From Gonium pectorale (Eukaryota; Chlorophyta; Chlorophyceae; Chlamydomonadales; Volvocaceae), in contig LSYV01000004.1 in assembly GCA_001584585.1 (NCBI GenBank), forward strand, positions 779,877 to 843,876: a stretch of 64,000 nt of DNA, read 5' to 3'. This document shows positions 21,101 through 33,253 of the stretch, piece by piece. The translations under genes were made by a program, and so were the position numbers. How positions within the stretch are numbered: position 1 is the first letter of the stretch; the number at the start of each line of letters is the position of its first letter. The notes under the pieces are model-generated. The model ran no database searches, was not told where the DNA came from, and worked only from the letters and a program-made list of their open reading frames with translations.

Positions 21101-24100
21101 GTTTACAGGCACGCCTACGGCCTGTTGCCGCACGAGACAGGGTCTGGGTCATCCCGGTACATCTGGTGCCGTCTCCGTCAAAATGTCAGGAGGCGGGCGA
21201 CAGAGCGTGTGATAAGCCACCCGAGTGGATACGTAGGCAGGCGGCTCAACGTTGGCATTGACAAGGCAAGTGTTTCCTCCAGCGTGAGGGTGAGCGCATG
21301 CAAGCATGCATATGATGCGGGAAGATGTTTGGCGATGGGTTAACTTCCTCCTGGTCCGCACCTGCTGGAAGTTAAGGTTGCGAATCATTTTGTTGACGTT
21401 GGCCGAGAACTCGCCTCCCTGGTCGGGCAGCCAGGGCCGCTGGCTCTGGCACAAGAACTCCGTGACCTTCTCGATGTACAACGGCATGCCACCCGTCTTC
21501 TCCATCACCGCCAGCACGTACTGGTCCGGGTAGTTGATGTCCGCAACAACCTGTACAGCGACGAGCAGCAGTGCGGCACGGGGTGGTGCGGGTTGCCGTA
21601 TGAATGTGTACTTCGATAGGCCGTCGCAAGTATGAAACGGGCAGGGAGCAACCGAGGAAGTAGCTAGCCTCTCAACGATACGACTGTCCCAACCCCCCAC
21701 CTGCATGAGGCTCTTGGTCTGCGCAAAATTGAAGGGCTCCAGCACAATCCGCGTGGCGGACGGCAGCTTGAGGGCGTGGCGGTACATCATCGCCACCTTC
21801 TGATACAGAGCGGCCTGTTACGGAGGGGTAAATGAACGATGCCGGAACCCAGTTAAGGATCACATGACAGCTGCTAGAACACTGAGTCGCTCAAGGCACA
21901 GGTGCACTGCCGCTGCTTTTGTTCTCGTTCTGAACAGCTGGGAAGGACGGCTGCCACACATCGGAAACCACGAACGTTTCCCATATGCCAGTCAATGAAT
22001 GAGATCAGGGCAAGCTGATACCAGGGGCGAGAGAAAGCGAAGCAGAGCAGGGTACGGGAAGGTGACAAGGCTGCACGAGCGGCTCACCTTTCCGTGCAAG
22101 TGGTGGCTGGAGCCCACGGCTGGCAGGTCGTTGGGGCGCGTGGTGGCCAGGATCATGCAGTCAGTGGTGAGCACCTCAGCCGCTTTGACCAACAGCTGCC
22201 AGGACCATGTGTCGAAGTCGTGCAGGTTCTCCAACAGGGCCAGCGTGGGACCGTACAGAGAGATGAACTCCTGCACGAGCAAGGGGCCCGCGTCCGCAAG
22301 AGAAAATTCGAATTCGCACGAATGGCTCGGTGGACTCGTCAGCGCGAACACTTAAGAAAGTATGCATCAGCTTCAGTGCGAGGAAGGGACTTTGACGCCC
22401 CGCCGTCCCTTCCGAACGTGTTCATGCACTGAAACCCAGGTCGTGTCCCTGAAACCCTGGATTACAGATCGCCCCCAGGCCCGCCCACGCACCTGCATAA
22501 CGTGCACCAGGAAATTGAGGCTGTTCTTGCGGATCGGAGCCCCGACTTGCCCGTTGGGCGCCGTGCCATGAGGCGGCGATGCCGCCTCGCCAAGCCCCTG
22601 CCCAACCCCCGCGGCCGCCGCGATGTTGATGGTGCTTCCATGCGCGTGCGCTTCCAGAAGCACCGGCGACGGGCCCTGCATAGTCATGCTGGACAGGCGC
22701 ATGCTGGGTGTCCGCCACTGCGGGTGGGACAAATGGGTCGAGGAGCAATGGCCATACGTTAGCGAAATGCTGGTTGCGACTACGATTTCTACGACTGCAA
22801 CGGACAAGCGGCTCCACCGTTCGAAGGCAGGGTTTTGGCTACATACAAGGACATTCGCACGATGCAAACAGAGTCACTGACTACCGTACTGGTCGGATGC
22901 ATTATCTCACCGGTGCCGTTCCCCGCATCACGCCGTTGGGCGTGGATACTGGATGCGACGGCTGCATCATGCCGTCACGCGGCTCCGCTGAGAGGTACAC
23001 CTGGTGCTGGCTGACGCCGTTGGGTAGCAGCCCGGGCCCGGGGCCCGGGCCCATGCCGCCGCCCTCTCCGCCCTCGCCTTCCGCGGGCTCGTGGCCGGGC
23101 GAGGCGTGCGGCGCGTGCGCGTACTGCGCCAGTTCCGCCTCCATACTGCCCAGGGGAATGGAAGCCAGGGGGAGATCCAGCAGCTCCGATAGGTGCTGCC
23201 GCCACTCGGTGTCGTAATTCGGCACCCTGGGGCGGAGGCCACAAATAATGGTGAGTGCTGCGCCGAAGTCGGGTTGTCAAGTACTTTGATGTTGCGCCTG
23301 AAGATGGGTCATACAGTTGCAAGAACAAGGCTCAGAGGGACACGCAAGAAGCGTATCATATCAACGGAAAACTTTGTGGACCGTATGCTGAAGAAAGAGG
23401 CAAGTTAACCTACAGTGCCAGCCGCTCCCCCAGAGCCGTAAACGCCGCCAGCCCGGGTCCGTCCTCTGTGCCGCGCCGCCGCCCCTGCGCCGCCGCCCCG
23501 TTCTGGCCCGACGCGCTGTTGCCGGCTCCATGCCGGCGCATGGTAGAAGTGCCGCCGGTGCTCCCTTGCGCCAGCATGGTGGCAGAGAAGGACTGCGAGC
23601 TGAGCGCCCCCAACGTCTTGAGCTTGAGGTCCAGCGCGAAGAGCTCCTGCGGGGGAATACAGGAGTGTGTTCAGCGCTCGGCAGACCGCCAAAGCACAGC
23701 GTGGCAGCAACGTGAATGGTTCAATTTCCGGCAAGACTACGTCCAGAAGCTGCAGCGTTAAAACATGGACGCTAGAACGCCATGATGGGGCGTCTTCGGG
23801 CCTCCTCGAAGCAAGGGAGCTGCCACCGTACGGTGAACACAGCTGCCAGCACGACGTACAGCATGCTCCTCACCTGGAAGACTCGGCGCCAGGGGTGCAG
23901 CTTCTGCGACTTGTTGGCTGTGTCTGCCATGCCGAAGACCATGTGGAAGGCGGGACGGCTGCTGACGGAGGTGTCGGCGTTGATACGCTCCAAGCTCTTC
24001 CGGACCTCCATGAGCAGCTTGGTCTTACCCATGCCTGTGACGGTGTGGGTACACTAAATCCTTAAATGACGGACGAAACAGACGAAGAAGCTTCCGTGCA

Positions 24101-27100
24101 AGTGGGGGCAAGGGCGCATAGCTGGGGTGAGGCACCCCCGGCGAAGATTAGCCCTACAGCACCGCAACTATGTACATCGCCCAATCAAGATACAGCATGG
24201 AAGCAGGCCGTGTATTCAGGTCCGGCCCTACGGGTCTGGACAGCTTAGGCAAGCCCCTTCGACCTACTAACAGGACAGTCGTGCTGCTCTGGCCCCTGCC
24301 TGCTGCCGGAGGCGTTAGTTGCACCCTTTCGGCCGCGTGCTAACGTTTAACGCAATCAAGTTATGAGCATCCCATGAGGTTCCGGGTCGGTGCCGGCAGT
24401 TGGTGCGGAGACACCCATTTAGGGAGGCACCCACCCGTGTTGCCCTCGATGACGATGATGCCCCCGGGCGACATGCCGCTGATCATGCTGGCCGCCCGGT
24501 TAAGCGTCAGCGTCATCTCTGCATCACGCCCAATCAGCGGCCGCTCGCCGCTGCTGACCTCTGCCGCCTCGCGCCGCTGCTGAGCCGCCTGTGCCTCCGC
24601 CGTCGCGTCATGCGCGCCCACCCTGCAGGGACGCAGAGCCCAAGTCGGCACCGCTCCTGACAGGTTCAGTACCAATCCAGTGCAGCGTTATACAGAGCCC
24701 GTACTCAAGCAGCTGGCTGCGATGCCCTTACCTGTACACCTGTACCGGCTGCGCCTTGCCCTTGACGGTCAGCGCCTCGAGCTCGATGAAGGACGCCTGG
24801 TACTTGGCCCGAAGGTACGTGGGCTCGTCGCACAGGATCTACGGCAACGACAGCTTGAACCTTAGTTACATACGCGAGCGCACAATGGGCAACGGTGCGT
24901 CCAGGCGGGGTTAAGAAGCCCGGTCTGGGATGAGAAGAGAGCGCAGACCCCCGCGCACCTCGCCAAGCACCGGATCCTTCTTGCTCTTGACCATCAGGCG
25001 CGCCGACAGGTTAATCGCGTCGCCAAAGACCGTGTACTCGGAGCGCAGCTTCCGCGCTCCCACGCAGGTGCACAGCAGGTCCCCCGTCGTGACGCCGATG
25101 GCCACGGTGTGGCCGCCGCCGCGAATGGTGCTCGCCAGCTCCAGTGCGGCGCGGATGCCGCGCGTTGGGTTGTCCTCGTGTGTGTGCCCCGGCAGGCCGA
25201 AGGCGCAGATCCCAACAAAGCCCTTCTCGTCGCTGCGAAACTGCAGGAACGAACCGTCCCACTTGCGCATGACGGCCTGCACGCTGGTGTAGGCGAACTG
25301 CACACAATCCACCTGGTCCTTGTGCGCCACGTCGTCGCGGGGCTGCAGCAGGCTTGGGAAGCCCAAGAACATACAGGTCAGGGGCCGAATCTCGTTGATG
25401 AAATCCAGGTGGCCCGCCTCCACGCGCAGCCGCACGCTCCCGAGCACGTGCATCCGCAGCAACCCCGCAATCCGCCGTTGCACATGCTCAGGCTGGTTCA
25501 CGAACTCGTGCCGCGGCCGCCCGCCGGGAGGCACCCCCTGCAGCTGCGAGGCCGTGCCCGAGCCAGTGGCGGTCTGGGCTGCCGGCGGTAGGGCCGGCGC
25601 CTGGCTGCTGGCTGCGGCAGGCGGCTGCATGGGGCCGGAGCCTGGCTGCAGCTGGTTGTTGGAGTTGGAATGCAGGTGAGTGATGGCCCCCGGCACGGCG
25701 TTCGTGTTGGCAGAATGTGCTCGCTCGATGCTGTCGTGTCCCGCCACGCCGTCGGCCCCGAAGCGACCCGAGCCTACGCCCAGCAGCGACTGCTGCGGCT
25801 GCGGCAGATTGCTGTTGCCCTGCAAACGCTCCGCACCGCTGCCGTTGGTGGGGCGGTCGCTGCCGTTGAGGGAGTTCCCTAGCGAACGATGCATGGGCAC
25901 CAGGCCAGACGAGGGCTGGCCCGAGCTTGCGGCGCCGCCCTGCTGCCCGTTGGTCGCCGAGCTGGTCATCCGCAGTGCCTGCCACAACAAGGCACCATAG
26001 CACAAATATTCAAGAGCGACCGTTGTGCCATTGTGCACCGACTTGGCACACAAAAACTGGCTTCCAGATGTGACAGATGTGTAAGGCCCAGCCTGGAATG
26101 AGCATACTGCTGGTGCAAGATGCAGCATCCTACGATCCGGTGATCAAGCAGCTGCGCACCTGCAACGCCACCAGGTCCTCCATAGCCTCCGCCGTCTGGG
26201 GCATCTCTGACGTCGGCGGCGCTTCAGCGAGCTGCTGCAAGTGCGAGCTGCCGGCAGTCACGTCCCCACTCCGCAGGTGCGGCGTGTGCGACGTAGCGGA
26301 CGTCCGCATGCTTGTGTGACTTAGCCGGATGTGCCCCTGCGTCGAACCAGGAGAAACAACACTCTCTAAGTCTAGCACTGCTAGACCCCGCACTTAACGC
26401 CAACGCCAACCAAGCAGGAGAGCCGGGCACACGTGGTTTACCGTGACCATGCATTGCTGAACGGCTTTGATGGCTCCCGGTCGTCTAACGGTTTTAATGG
26501 ACGCATCATCTCATATACAGACATGCGCACCTGGTTGATCACCACCTGTGATGGGCCCACAACTCGCCATACGCTGTCCGGCAAGGGCTGCAGCTCCCAC
26601 TCGCCCTGGATCAGTTCAACCACCTCGATGCTGGCCACCACGCTCCCCGCCGTTGCCTGGTCCTCAATGGCCGCCACCTGGCTGATGCAGCGCCGGCGAT
26701 GGTTGGCATCCATCAGCGGCGCCAGCGGGCGGTCGCCGATGAAGAACTCCCAGCGCGGGATCTCTGGCAGCGTAGGGTCGGTCACTTCGTCCACGCCGCC
26801 GCCCACATGGAAGACGCAGACGCTGCCCGCACTGGTCATAACCTGCGTGGCGTATGGGACGTGTCAAGCAGCGGAACCCCGGGCTGAAGCCCGGCGTGTT
26901 GAAAGGGCTCTACTGTCAACCCAGGGCCGCGACGGAGTTGATGCAATGCCCCATGCCCGTCTTGCCCGTTGGGGCTCAGCGGGTGCATCACTGCAGCTGT
27001 GCAAACGGCCAAAGACCTTGTCAGGAACCGCCGCACCTTGAGGCTTAGGCGCGAGTTTGAGACCTCATCCATAATGGGGTCCTTGCCTCTCGCGCCCTCG

Positions 27101-30100
27101 TTCTTCTTGGCCCCGCCGCCGCCAATAGCCGGCGGCGCTACACGCATGCCAAAGCCCCCATGCACCAACCCGTTCGCGTGGTTGAACGAGTTGGAAGCAG
27201 ACGCCGGAGCGCTGGGCGGCTGGCTGCCCTGCACATCCAGGCCGTCATGCCCCACGGCCGCTGTCGACGGGTTAATGGCCGCGACGTTGGAGAACGAGTC
27301 TACGTAGCTGCCCCGGGTCCGCGCATTGGCTACAAACCAGTTGACGACTTTGGACATGAAGCTGCCCTGCTTGCCGTCACCTCCATGGATGCCATCAATC
27401 ATGCTGTTGCCCCGGCTGCGTCCGTGCGAGACCTCCTCCATAGCCTCCGCCACCGGGCCGGGCCCGTTGGCATGCCTGCAAAAGGTGAAGGAGGCATGCC
27501 GTGCTAAGCAGCAGCATCCACAGCCATGCCATATTCATCCCGCGATGTAAAACCGTCTCAAGCCAAGTAGCCACACCATTAGGGCGAGGGAAACAACGTA
27601 CCCGTCCTCTCGCGGCGGTGTCGGCGAGGCTCGACGAAAGGCCGGGTCATCCCGGTCCGGCTGACCGGCACGGAGCAAGAGCTTGCGTCGCAGGTCGCCA
27701 TGCGGGTGGCGGCCGCCTCCAACCATGTTCCCGGCCGAACCGTGTGAGCGCTCGGCTGTGGGACCATTGGCTAACGCGTCGCCGCTGGCAGTGCTCGTCC
27801 CGCTTATGCGTCCCTGTGGGAGCGGCTGGGCGCTTGCGGATGACGAGCCCACGGCGTCCGCCTGGAGAGGCGGATAGCTGGCGTCCTCCTCACCCTCCTT
27901 GGCGTCATGGCTCTCCTCGTCCTCTTCGGTTAAGTCGCCCTCCTCCTGCAGAGGTTGACATCCCTGAAGCTCCTCCGAGTACTCCCAAGTGACCCATGAA
28001 CTACGCTTAACTCTGCAACCTTCCCAACACCCAATTCAGACGTATGAAGGACGGCCCGGAAAGCCGACTCGGTAACCCCAAGTACGCCTTCATGCATGCA
28101 CATTGGTTGCGGCCCCGTGCTTGACGAATCCTATAACCGTCTATACGCGCATGTCCGTGGCACGCCTTGCCCCATGGCACAGAGATTCAGACACGGTCCC
28201 ATGAAGCACAGAGCCTACACCCTCAGCACGCGCATTTTGGGCACGTAGCGGCGACCTGCAGTACCTACAGACACGCTTTCGCACCTGCACTGTGTCCCAC
28301 CGAACCGCCCGGGCGCTCTCGCTCAGGCGGCTACGCTGCGGTGCCAGAGTGTCCTCCTCGGGGCGGGGCGTGACGCCAGTGGGCGACTGCACGATAGCCG
28401 TGGTCAGATTCTGAAGCTTGGACCTCCAGTCCGGACCCGCGGCCAGGTTGCCCGTTATCTTCCGCTCACTCCGACCCGCCAGCGGAGCCCGCCGGAAAGA
28501 GGATCCGCTTCCCCCGGTCTGAACAGCGAGCAAGGGGCAGCCCCTTCAGCGTTGAATTGACGGGTTTCGCTATTGTGGGCAATCGTCAACATAACACTTC
28601 CGACACAGGAGCAAGACCATACATCACGCCGTTGAGACTATCGGTCACTACGTCATGGCCGAGGCGATGGAGAACCATGTAATACATCCGCTGAACTGAA
28701 TTGTGACAACCGCGCCCGACAGGTCGCTTGCCAGTTTATCGATGCGCACAGGATACGGCCTCGGCGGCATCTCTGTAGCCACTGATATCGCAGATCGCAC
28801 CTGCTCTGTAAAGCTGCGAGGGGATGTCGACGCTTGTTGCATCGCCGTGTTTGCAAGGCTGGCCAGGGCGCTGCCACTGCCCGGGTAGACACCCGCCGCC
28901 AGTGGCGCATTCGGCCCCGCCGGAGAGGCCGTGCCGCCCGAGTTCAGCGTGAGGCTGGTTCGAGGTTGCATCGGCCTGAGAGGAGGTGGTAGGTTGAGCC
29001 GGGTCGCCACGGACAGCTGGCGCGTCACGCCCTCTCCCGTCCAGAGCCCTGCTACACCAGCGCTGCCGCCGCTCGCGTCCGCCGTTGCGTTGCCGCCTCC
29101 GCCACTACCGATCAAGCCGCCGGCGCCGCGCAGGTTGAGCCCCAAGCCCGTTTCTGTCTTAGCGCGCTCTCGCGCCGAGCGCGTGGCCGGTTTGCTTTCG
29201 CCTTTGTCAAAGGATGCGCGCGACGGGCCACTGGAAGATGCCCCAGCAGGTGAGAGGAAGCCTGCTGGGATACCCATGCGCGACATAAAGCGTGACTTAT
29301 GGCAACAAGGACTACACGTGAATATGGCTGACGGAGCATCCAAACCGGGCAGCTCTGAAAGCTACACACAAGCAGTTTGTTGGATGATGCACAACGACTG
29401 TATCTCCGGATCGGGAAGGGACAAATCAATCCCGTTTTGTTTCCACCCACCTGGCGTCATGTGTGCTTCGCTGCGTCGCGGATTCAGCCGGTGCGCCTTC
29501 AGGATGTTGGCCATCAGGTTCCAGCTCTTTCCGCGCTTCCGAACCACCTGGGTCTGCGACGCCTCGCTCCCGTCCACCGTCCGCGCCGCCGCCTCTGCGC
29601 CTGTCGGGCTGGTCTCCTCCCCCACCGTCCCGCCAACAGCCGTCTGGTTGGTCGTGCTGCTGCGCGGTGAGTCCCGTCCCAACCGCCGGGCTGCTGCGGA
29701 TGCACTGAAGGGCCCGCTGTTGTTTCGGAGCATGTCCGGCTGGCTCCCATCCACGGCCTCCACCTCGTTTAGGGCAATTGCGCTCGAATTTATGAGCGGT
29801 GCTGGCATTGCCACAGCTGGGGCCGCCGGCGCCGCGGGCGCTGCCGGGGCCGGCGCCTGTGGCTCTGGCGTTGGCGGCGGCGCTGGCTCCACCTGCCCGT
29901 TCATCTTCATACGCATGTGGCCCAGCTTGGTCGCAAGTTGGTGCGCGCAGGACATCATGCGAAGCGTGCAGGCCCGGAGTCCCTTGTCCGCGTGGCGCCG
30001 CTCGTGTTCGTTGGGGTAGAAGAGCACAATCATGGAGTCACCCGCAAACTTCACCACGTCCCCCTCGAAGGCCATGATCATGTTGATGGCGCGCGTAAAG

Positions 30101-32604
30101 TAGTTGTTCATGCAGGTGGTGAGCAGTTCCACGCCCGAAGTGCCTGTTGATATGTGCCCAGGGACGTCCGCCCCCGTGAGCGTCAGAAGATGTCTAGGTG
30201 GATGTTGGCCCCCCATGTCCCCCATCACAGCGTACACAAGTTCGCAGTCGCTCAATCGACAGCGCCGCCAACAAACGGCACGGGTGTTCTACCTTTTTTG
30301 GACAGAATCTCGGTTAGCTTGGTGAAGCCGGTCACATCCGCAATCATAACCGCCGCCTGAGGGACATATCATATAGCAGAAAAGAGCGCTGGGGTGAGCC
30401 TTGGTGTCACACCACCTATCTGTGCATGCATCGTGCCGCCGAAAACACTATGCCGCGTGTTCGAATGATGGTACGCGCTTTGCCGTATGACTGGTACCCC
30501 ACTACAGCCACCGGGGCACATGCGCGCCAGCAATGCCCACCCAGTCACCCACCAGCATGACTCCCGCTGTCCCCCACATCCCCTTCGGAAACAGTACCTA
30601 ATGATAACTTCCTGAAGTTAACTCGCCTGCAACTCAATGATGGAGGGCTGCAGCGTCTTAGAGGCCGCCGTGAGGTCGCGCCCCGCCGCATCGAAGCCGC
30701 GGTATTTGTCGTGGTTCAGCGTGATGTCCTCGATGAACAGCCGCGGGACAAAGGGTGGTAGCGTAGACAGGGGCCTCAGCACGCCCTGCTTCATGGTGCT
30801 CTTCTTGAAGGACACGCTGTTGGCAGCGCCCATCATGCGGAGCTCCGTCGGGCTCGGCCCCGGCACGCCGCCCACCGTCCATGGCGCCACCGTAGCCCCT
30901 GTGTATACAAGGGGCATAACACGGTCGTCTGCGCCTTCCAGTAGGGCACAACACGCAAGGCCCACCGCGAGGGCACTTCCCCGGTCATGATACGTTAACA
31001 AGCCTCCACAGGTTTCGCGTTACTGTGCCGAGTGCCCTTCCTCGCCTCATCAGCTCCGACCCAACCCAAGAGTGGAACCAGCGGCATGTGACCCAGGCAA
31101 CAAGTCCCAAGCACCAGGCTCACCGCTGCCGCGGGCCTCCTCCACCTCCTCCTCATCCGAATCGTGCGCCGAGGGGCGCACCACCCCACGGCCAGTACTG
31201 CTAGCACCAGGTTCCTCGTCGACCTCTGACTCCGCAGCACCGGTTATAGTCTCCGGAACCTCCAATGCGAGAGGCGGACCCTGCAGGCGGGCAGGCGCGT
31301 AGGATCAAGTCCGAAACCCAATTGTTCACACCCTGCAGAACCAAAGCAAATTTGTAAGCAGCGTACCTGCATTCCGGTCCTCGCCGGTGCTGCAGATGCC
31401 CGCGGCTTTGCTCGCCCCTGCAGGGAGATCATTTTTATGATCTTTCTCCGGATGCCTGCTCCCTCCACACCACCCGCGCTGTCTGGTGCACCCGAATTGC
31501 TGCCCTGCTGCACGCCGGATGCTGCGTCGCGACTGGCCCCAGCGGACGCCGGTGGGGAACCGGGAGGAAGCGCAGCGGCTGGGGATGGCGAAGTCTGCAC
31601 ACCACCCGAGCTGTGTAACATACTCGGCGTCAAGCGCGCCAAGTCGAGCTGCAAATTTTGCAACGTCGCCCGGCGGGCCGGGGGCCGCCTGCCACCTCTG
31701 CCTGAGTCCCCGGGCGACTGCTGCGTGCCCTGCTGGCTAACCGACCCCACCGCCGGTGTTGGCACGGGGTCGATCGGAGGGCCTGAGCGGTCGAGCGGGC
31801 GTGCGGAGGTGATGCCATGACTCCCATTATTAAATGTGAGCATTACTTGAGCATGCTTACCGTAGCTTTGCGGCACGCTGTAGCTGTTGCGCCGCTGCTT
31901 CGCTCTTCGCACCCTGTGGCGACACCAACACCCAGGGAACCCAATCAGTACGCAGGCACGCCGCAGTTGGGAAGCGCATTGCAGCCGACCTACCGTTCGA
32001 TGGGAGACATCTCCGGTGTTGGATCTACAACAGGAGCATGGAGACCTGCGATGTGCCAAGGGGTCGTGAGCGGATGGGCACTGTTGACGCCGGGTAAGGG
32101 CATGGGCCCACACCCACCCAACCTACCTCTGCGCCCATCTGTGGAAGTCAACCGCAGCCTCGCGTTCTGTGCTGAGCTATGCTGTTGCTGATGCCGGCCG
32201 GGCGTTAGGAGGCCTCGTGTAAGGTCCTCCGTCCCAACCTGCAATTGATGCTTCCGAACGCTGTGGCCGACGGCCGTGCTGTCCTCGTCGTGGGAGGCTC
32301 CTGTGATTATGTCCGGCAATACTGTGAGTCCTAGCTGGCGCTGAAGCCGCGCAGGTCTCCGCGCACAAAGCGCCCGGAACTCACCCACGTCCCCGAGCGC
32401 CCCCGGCTCCGAATGGCCAGGTACGCGGACGCCAGCATCCTCAGCAGCCCTCGCTCTATCCCAGGCCTGCAAGATGTCTGCAGCATCGGCGTCCTCCGTG
32501 GCCATAGCCGGCAGACGGCCCCGGTCCACTCCCAAGCCGCCCAGCGCGCCCTCCCTATCACGCCGATAAGGAGCATTGTGATCGGGACCTCCGATGGAAG
32601 CCAT
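18197..32604 (-). CDS. Soluble-type (ADCY10-like) adenylyl cyclase
   Basis: Makes cAMP from ATP; the family is bicarbonate- and calcium-regulated in animals. Exons: 32604-31994, 31913-31861, 31782-31367, 31280-31124, 30898-30627, 30356-30293, 30143-29451, 29261-28801, 28518-28285, 27945-27602, 27475-27037, 26842-26531, 26336-26160, 25978-24959, 24838-24732, 24622-24435, 24034-23874, 23646-23414, 23226-22911, 22717-22493, 22270-22088, 21814-21701, 21550-21362, 21066-20904, 20651-20530, 20331-20204, 20047-19901, 19742-19525, 19322-19054, 18763-18613, 18408-18197. Phases fit end to end: 2792 aa (human ADCY10 1610). C1, residues about 504-620: MIADVTGFTKLTE and KFAGDSMIVLF hold both metal-binding Asp. 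C2, about 1590-1786: GFVGICAFGLPG, TVAIGVTTG, YTVFGDAINLSARL with catalytic Asn and Arg. Then PLIGRDAEM, a P-loop (EGNTGMGKTK) and a helical half including IPHYQRRRLHAKL. About 970 low-complexity residues separate C1 from C2. RRNS near residue 210 fits a PKA site. Two introns appear to be GC-AG (after 30627 and 20530). Start ATG 32604 has a good context (ccccATGg). Confidence 0.88.
18876..18950 (-). other. Possible alternative terminal exon of the cyclase
   Basis: After a good acceptor (cctgcag) just above 18950, the minus strand encodes RLTAGGGIERCLSCISSNL and then a stop in the phase left by the upstream exon (19054). No donor precedes the stop, so this cannot be an internal exon. Splicing to it would truncate the protein before the last two well-supported exons (18763-18613 and 18408-18197). 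It may be an alternative end, a poison exon, or chance. Confidence 0.3.
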
Positions 32605-33253
32605 GGGGCTGAAGTTTCACTCCATTCCTTCAGCTCCACACGCGTTCATTGCTCCCCAGCTGCTGGTCATCACCAGCTCAGAGACAAGTAAAGCTACGCT
32701 GCTCGACAAGCTAGGCAGGCCGGCCCAGCGCTGAGAGCCTCCTCTCTGAGGCTCTCCGGGCGTGTGCTAGTAGAAAGGCTAATCCTCAACACGTCTCAAT
32801 AGCCTATTTGATATCCTATCAGCAAAGAAGTATCCTGCTACTCCAAAGACAAGCTTCGGAAAACTTCTCGCAAGATGAGCGCAAGCTGCCCGTGCCCGGT
32901 GTCAAGAGGTCCATCTATTTACCTATCTTCCCCTGCCATGAGCACACATGTGCGCGATTGAGAGCGGCCTAAAGACAACGACTGTATCGGGCCGGCAGCA
33001 ATGAGTCGCTTCCTAATAAACGGTAAGCATGGCTGCACGGGCATATGTGGCGGCAAGATGGTGCAGGGGGACGGTTGCTCCTGCCGTTCCACTCTTCTCG
33101 TCCTGTCCCGTCTTCCTCACGCCCCAATGCATACCCAGTCCGACAGTGAAGTAAAGGCATCAGATCACACGTGTTACACTGTCCACCGCAACCTCCTGTT
33201 GACACGACGGACCTCCGGGGAAGCAGCTGTTGGAGCCGTGCGGGCTGGCCCCA
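32605..33253. promoter_or_regulatory. Divergent promoter region cyclase / RABGGTB
   Basis: About 650 bp between the start codons of the cyclase (minus) and RABGGTB (plus), presumably holding both promoters. It contains a perfect 9-bp stem-loop at 32733-32756 (gagagcctc / gaggctctc, 6-nt loop) and a relatively AT-rich stretch at 32770-32880. An upstream ATG at 33001 opens a 93-codon frame that ends inside exon 1 of RABGGTB in another frame, which could act as an upstream ORF. Confidence 0.45.

Noticed and set aside
28931..30019. 362-codon plus-strand open frame
   Set aside because: Antisense to cyclase exons 29261-28801 and 30143-29451, which carry class III cyclase motifs.
32177..32368. Possible 50-nt intron (after a GTGAGT at about 32386) in cyclase exon 1
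   Set aside because: Splicing there leads to a frame that cannot reach exon 2 in phase, whereas the unspliced frame ends at a good donor (31994) with the required phase.
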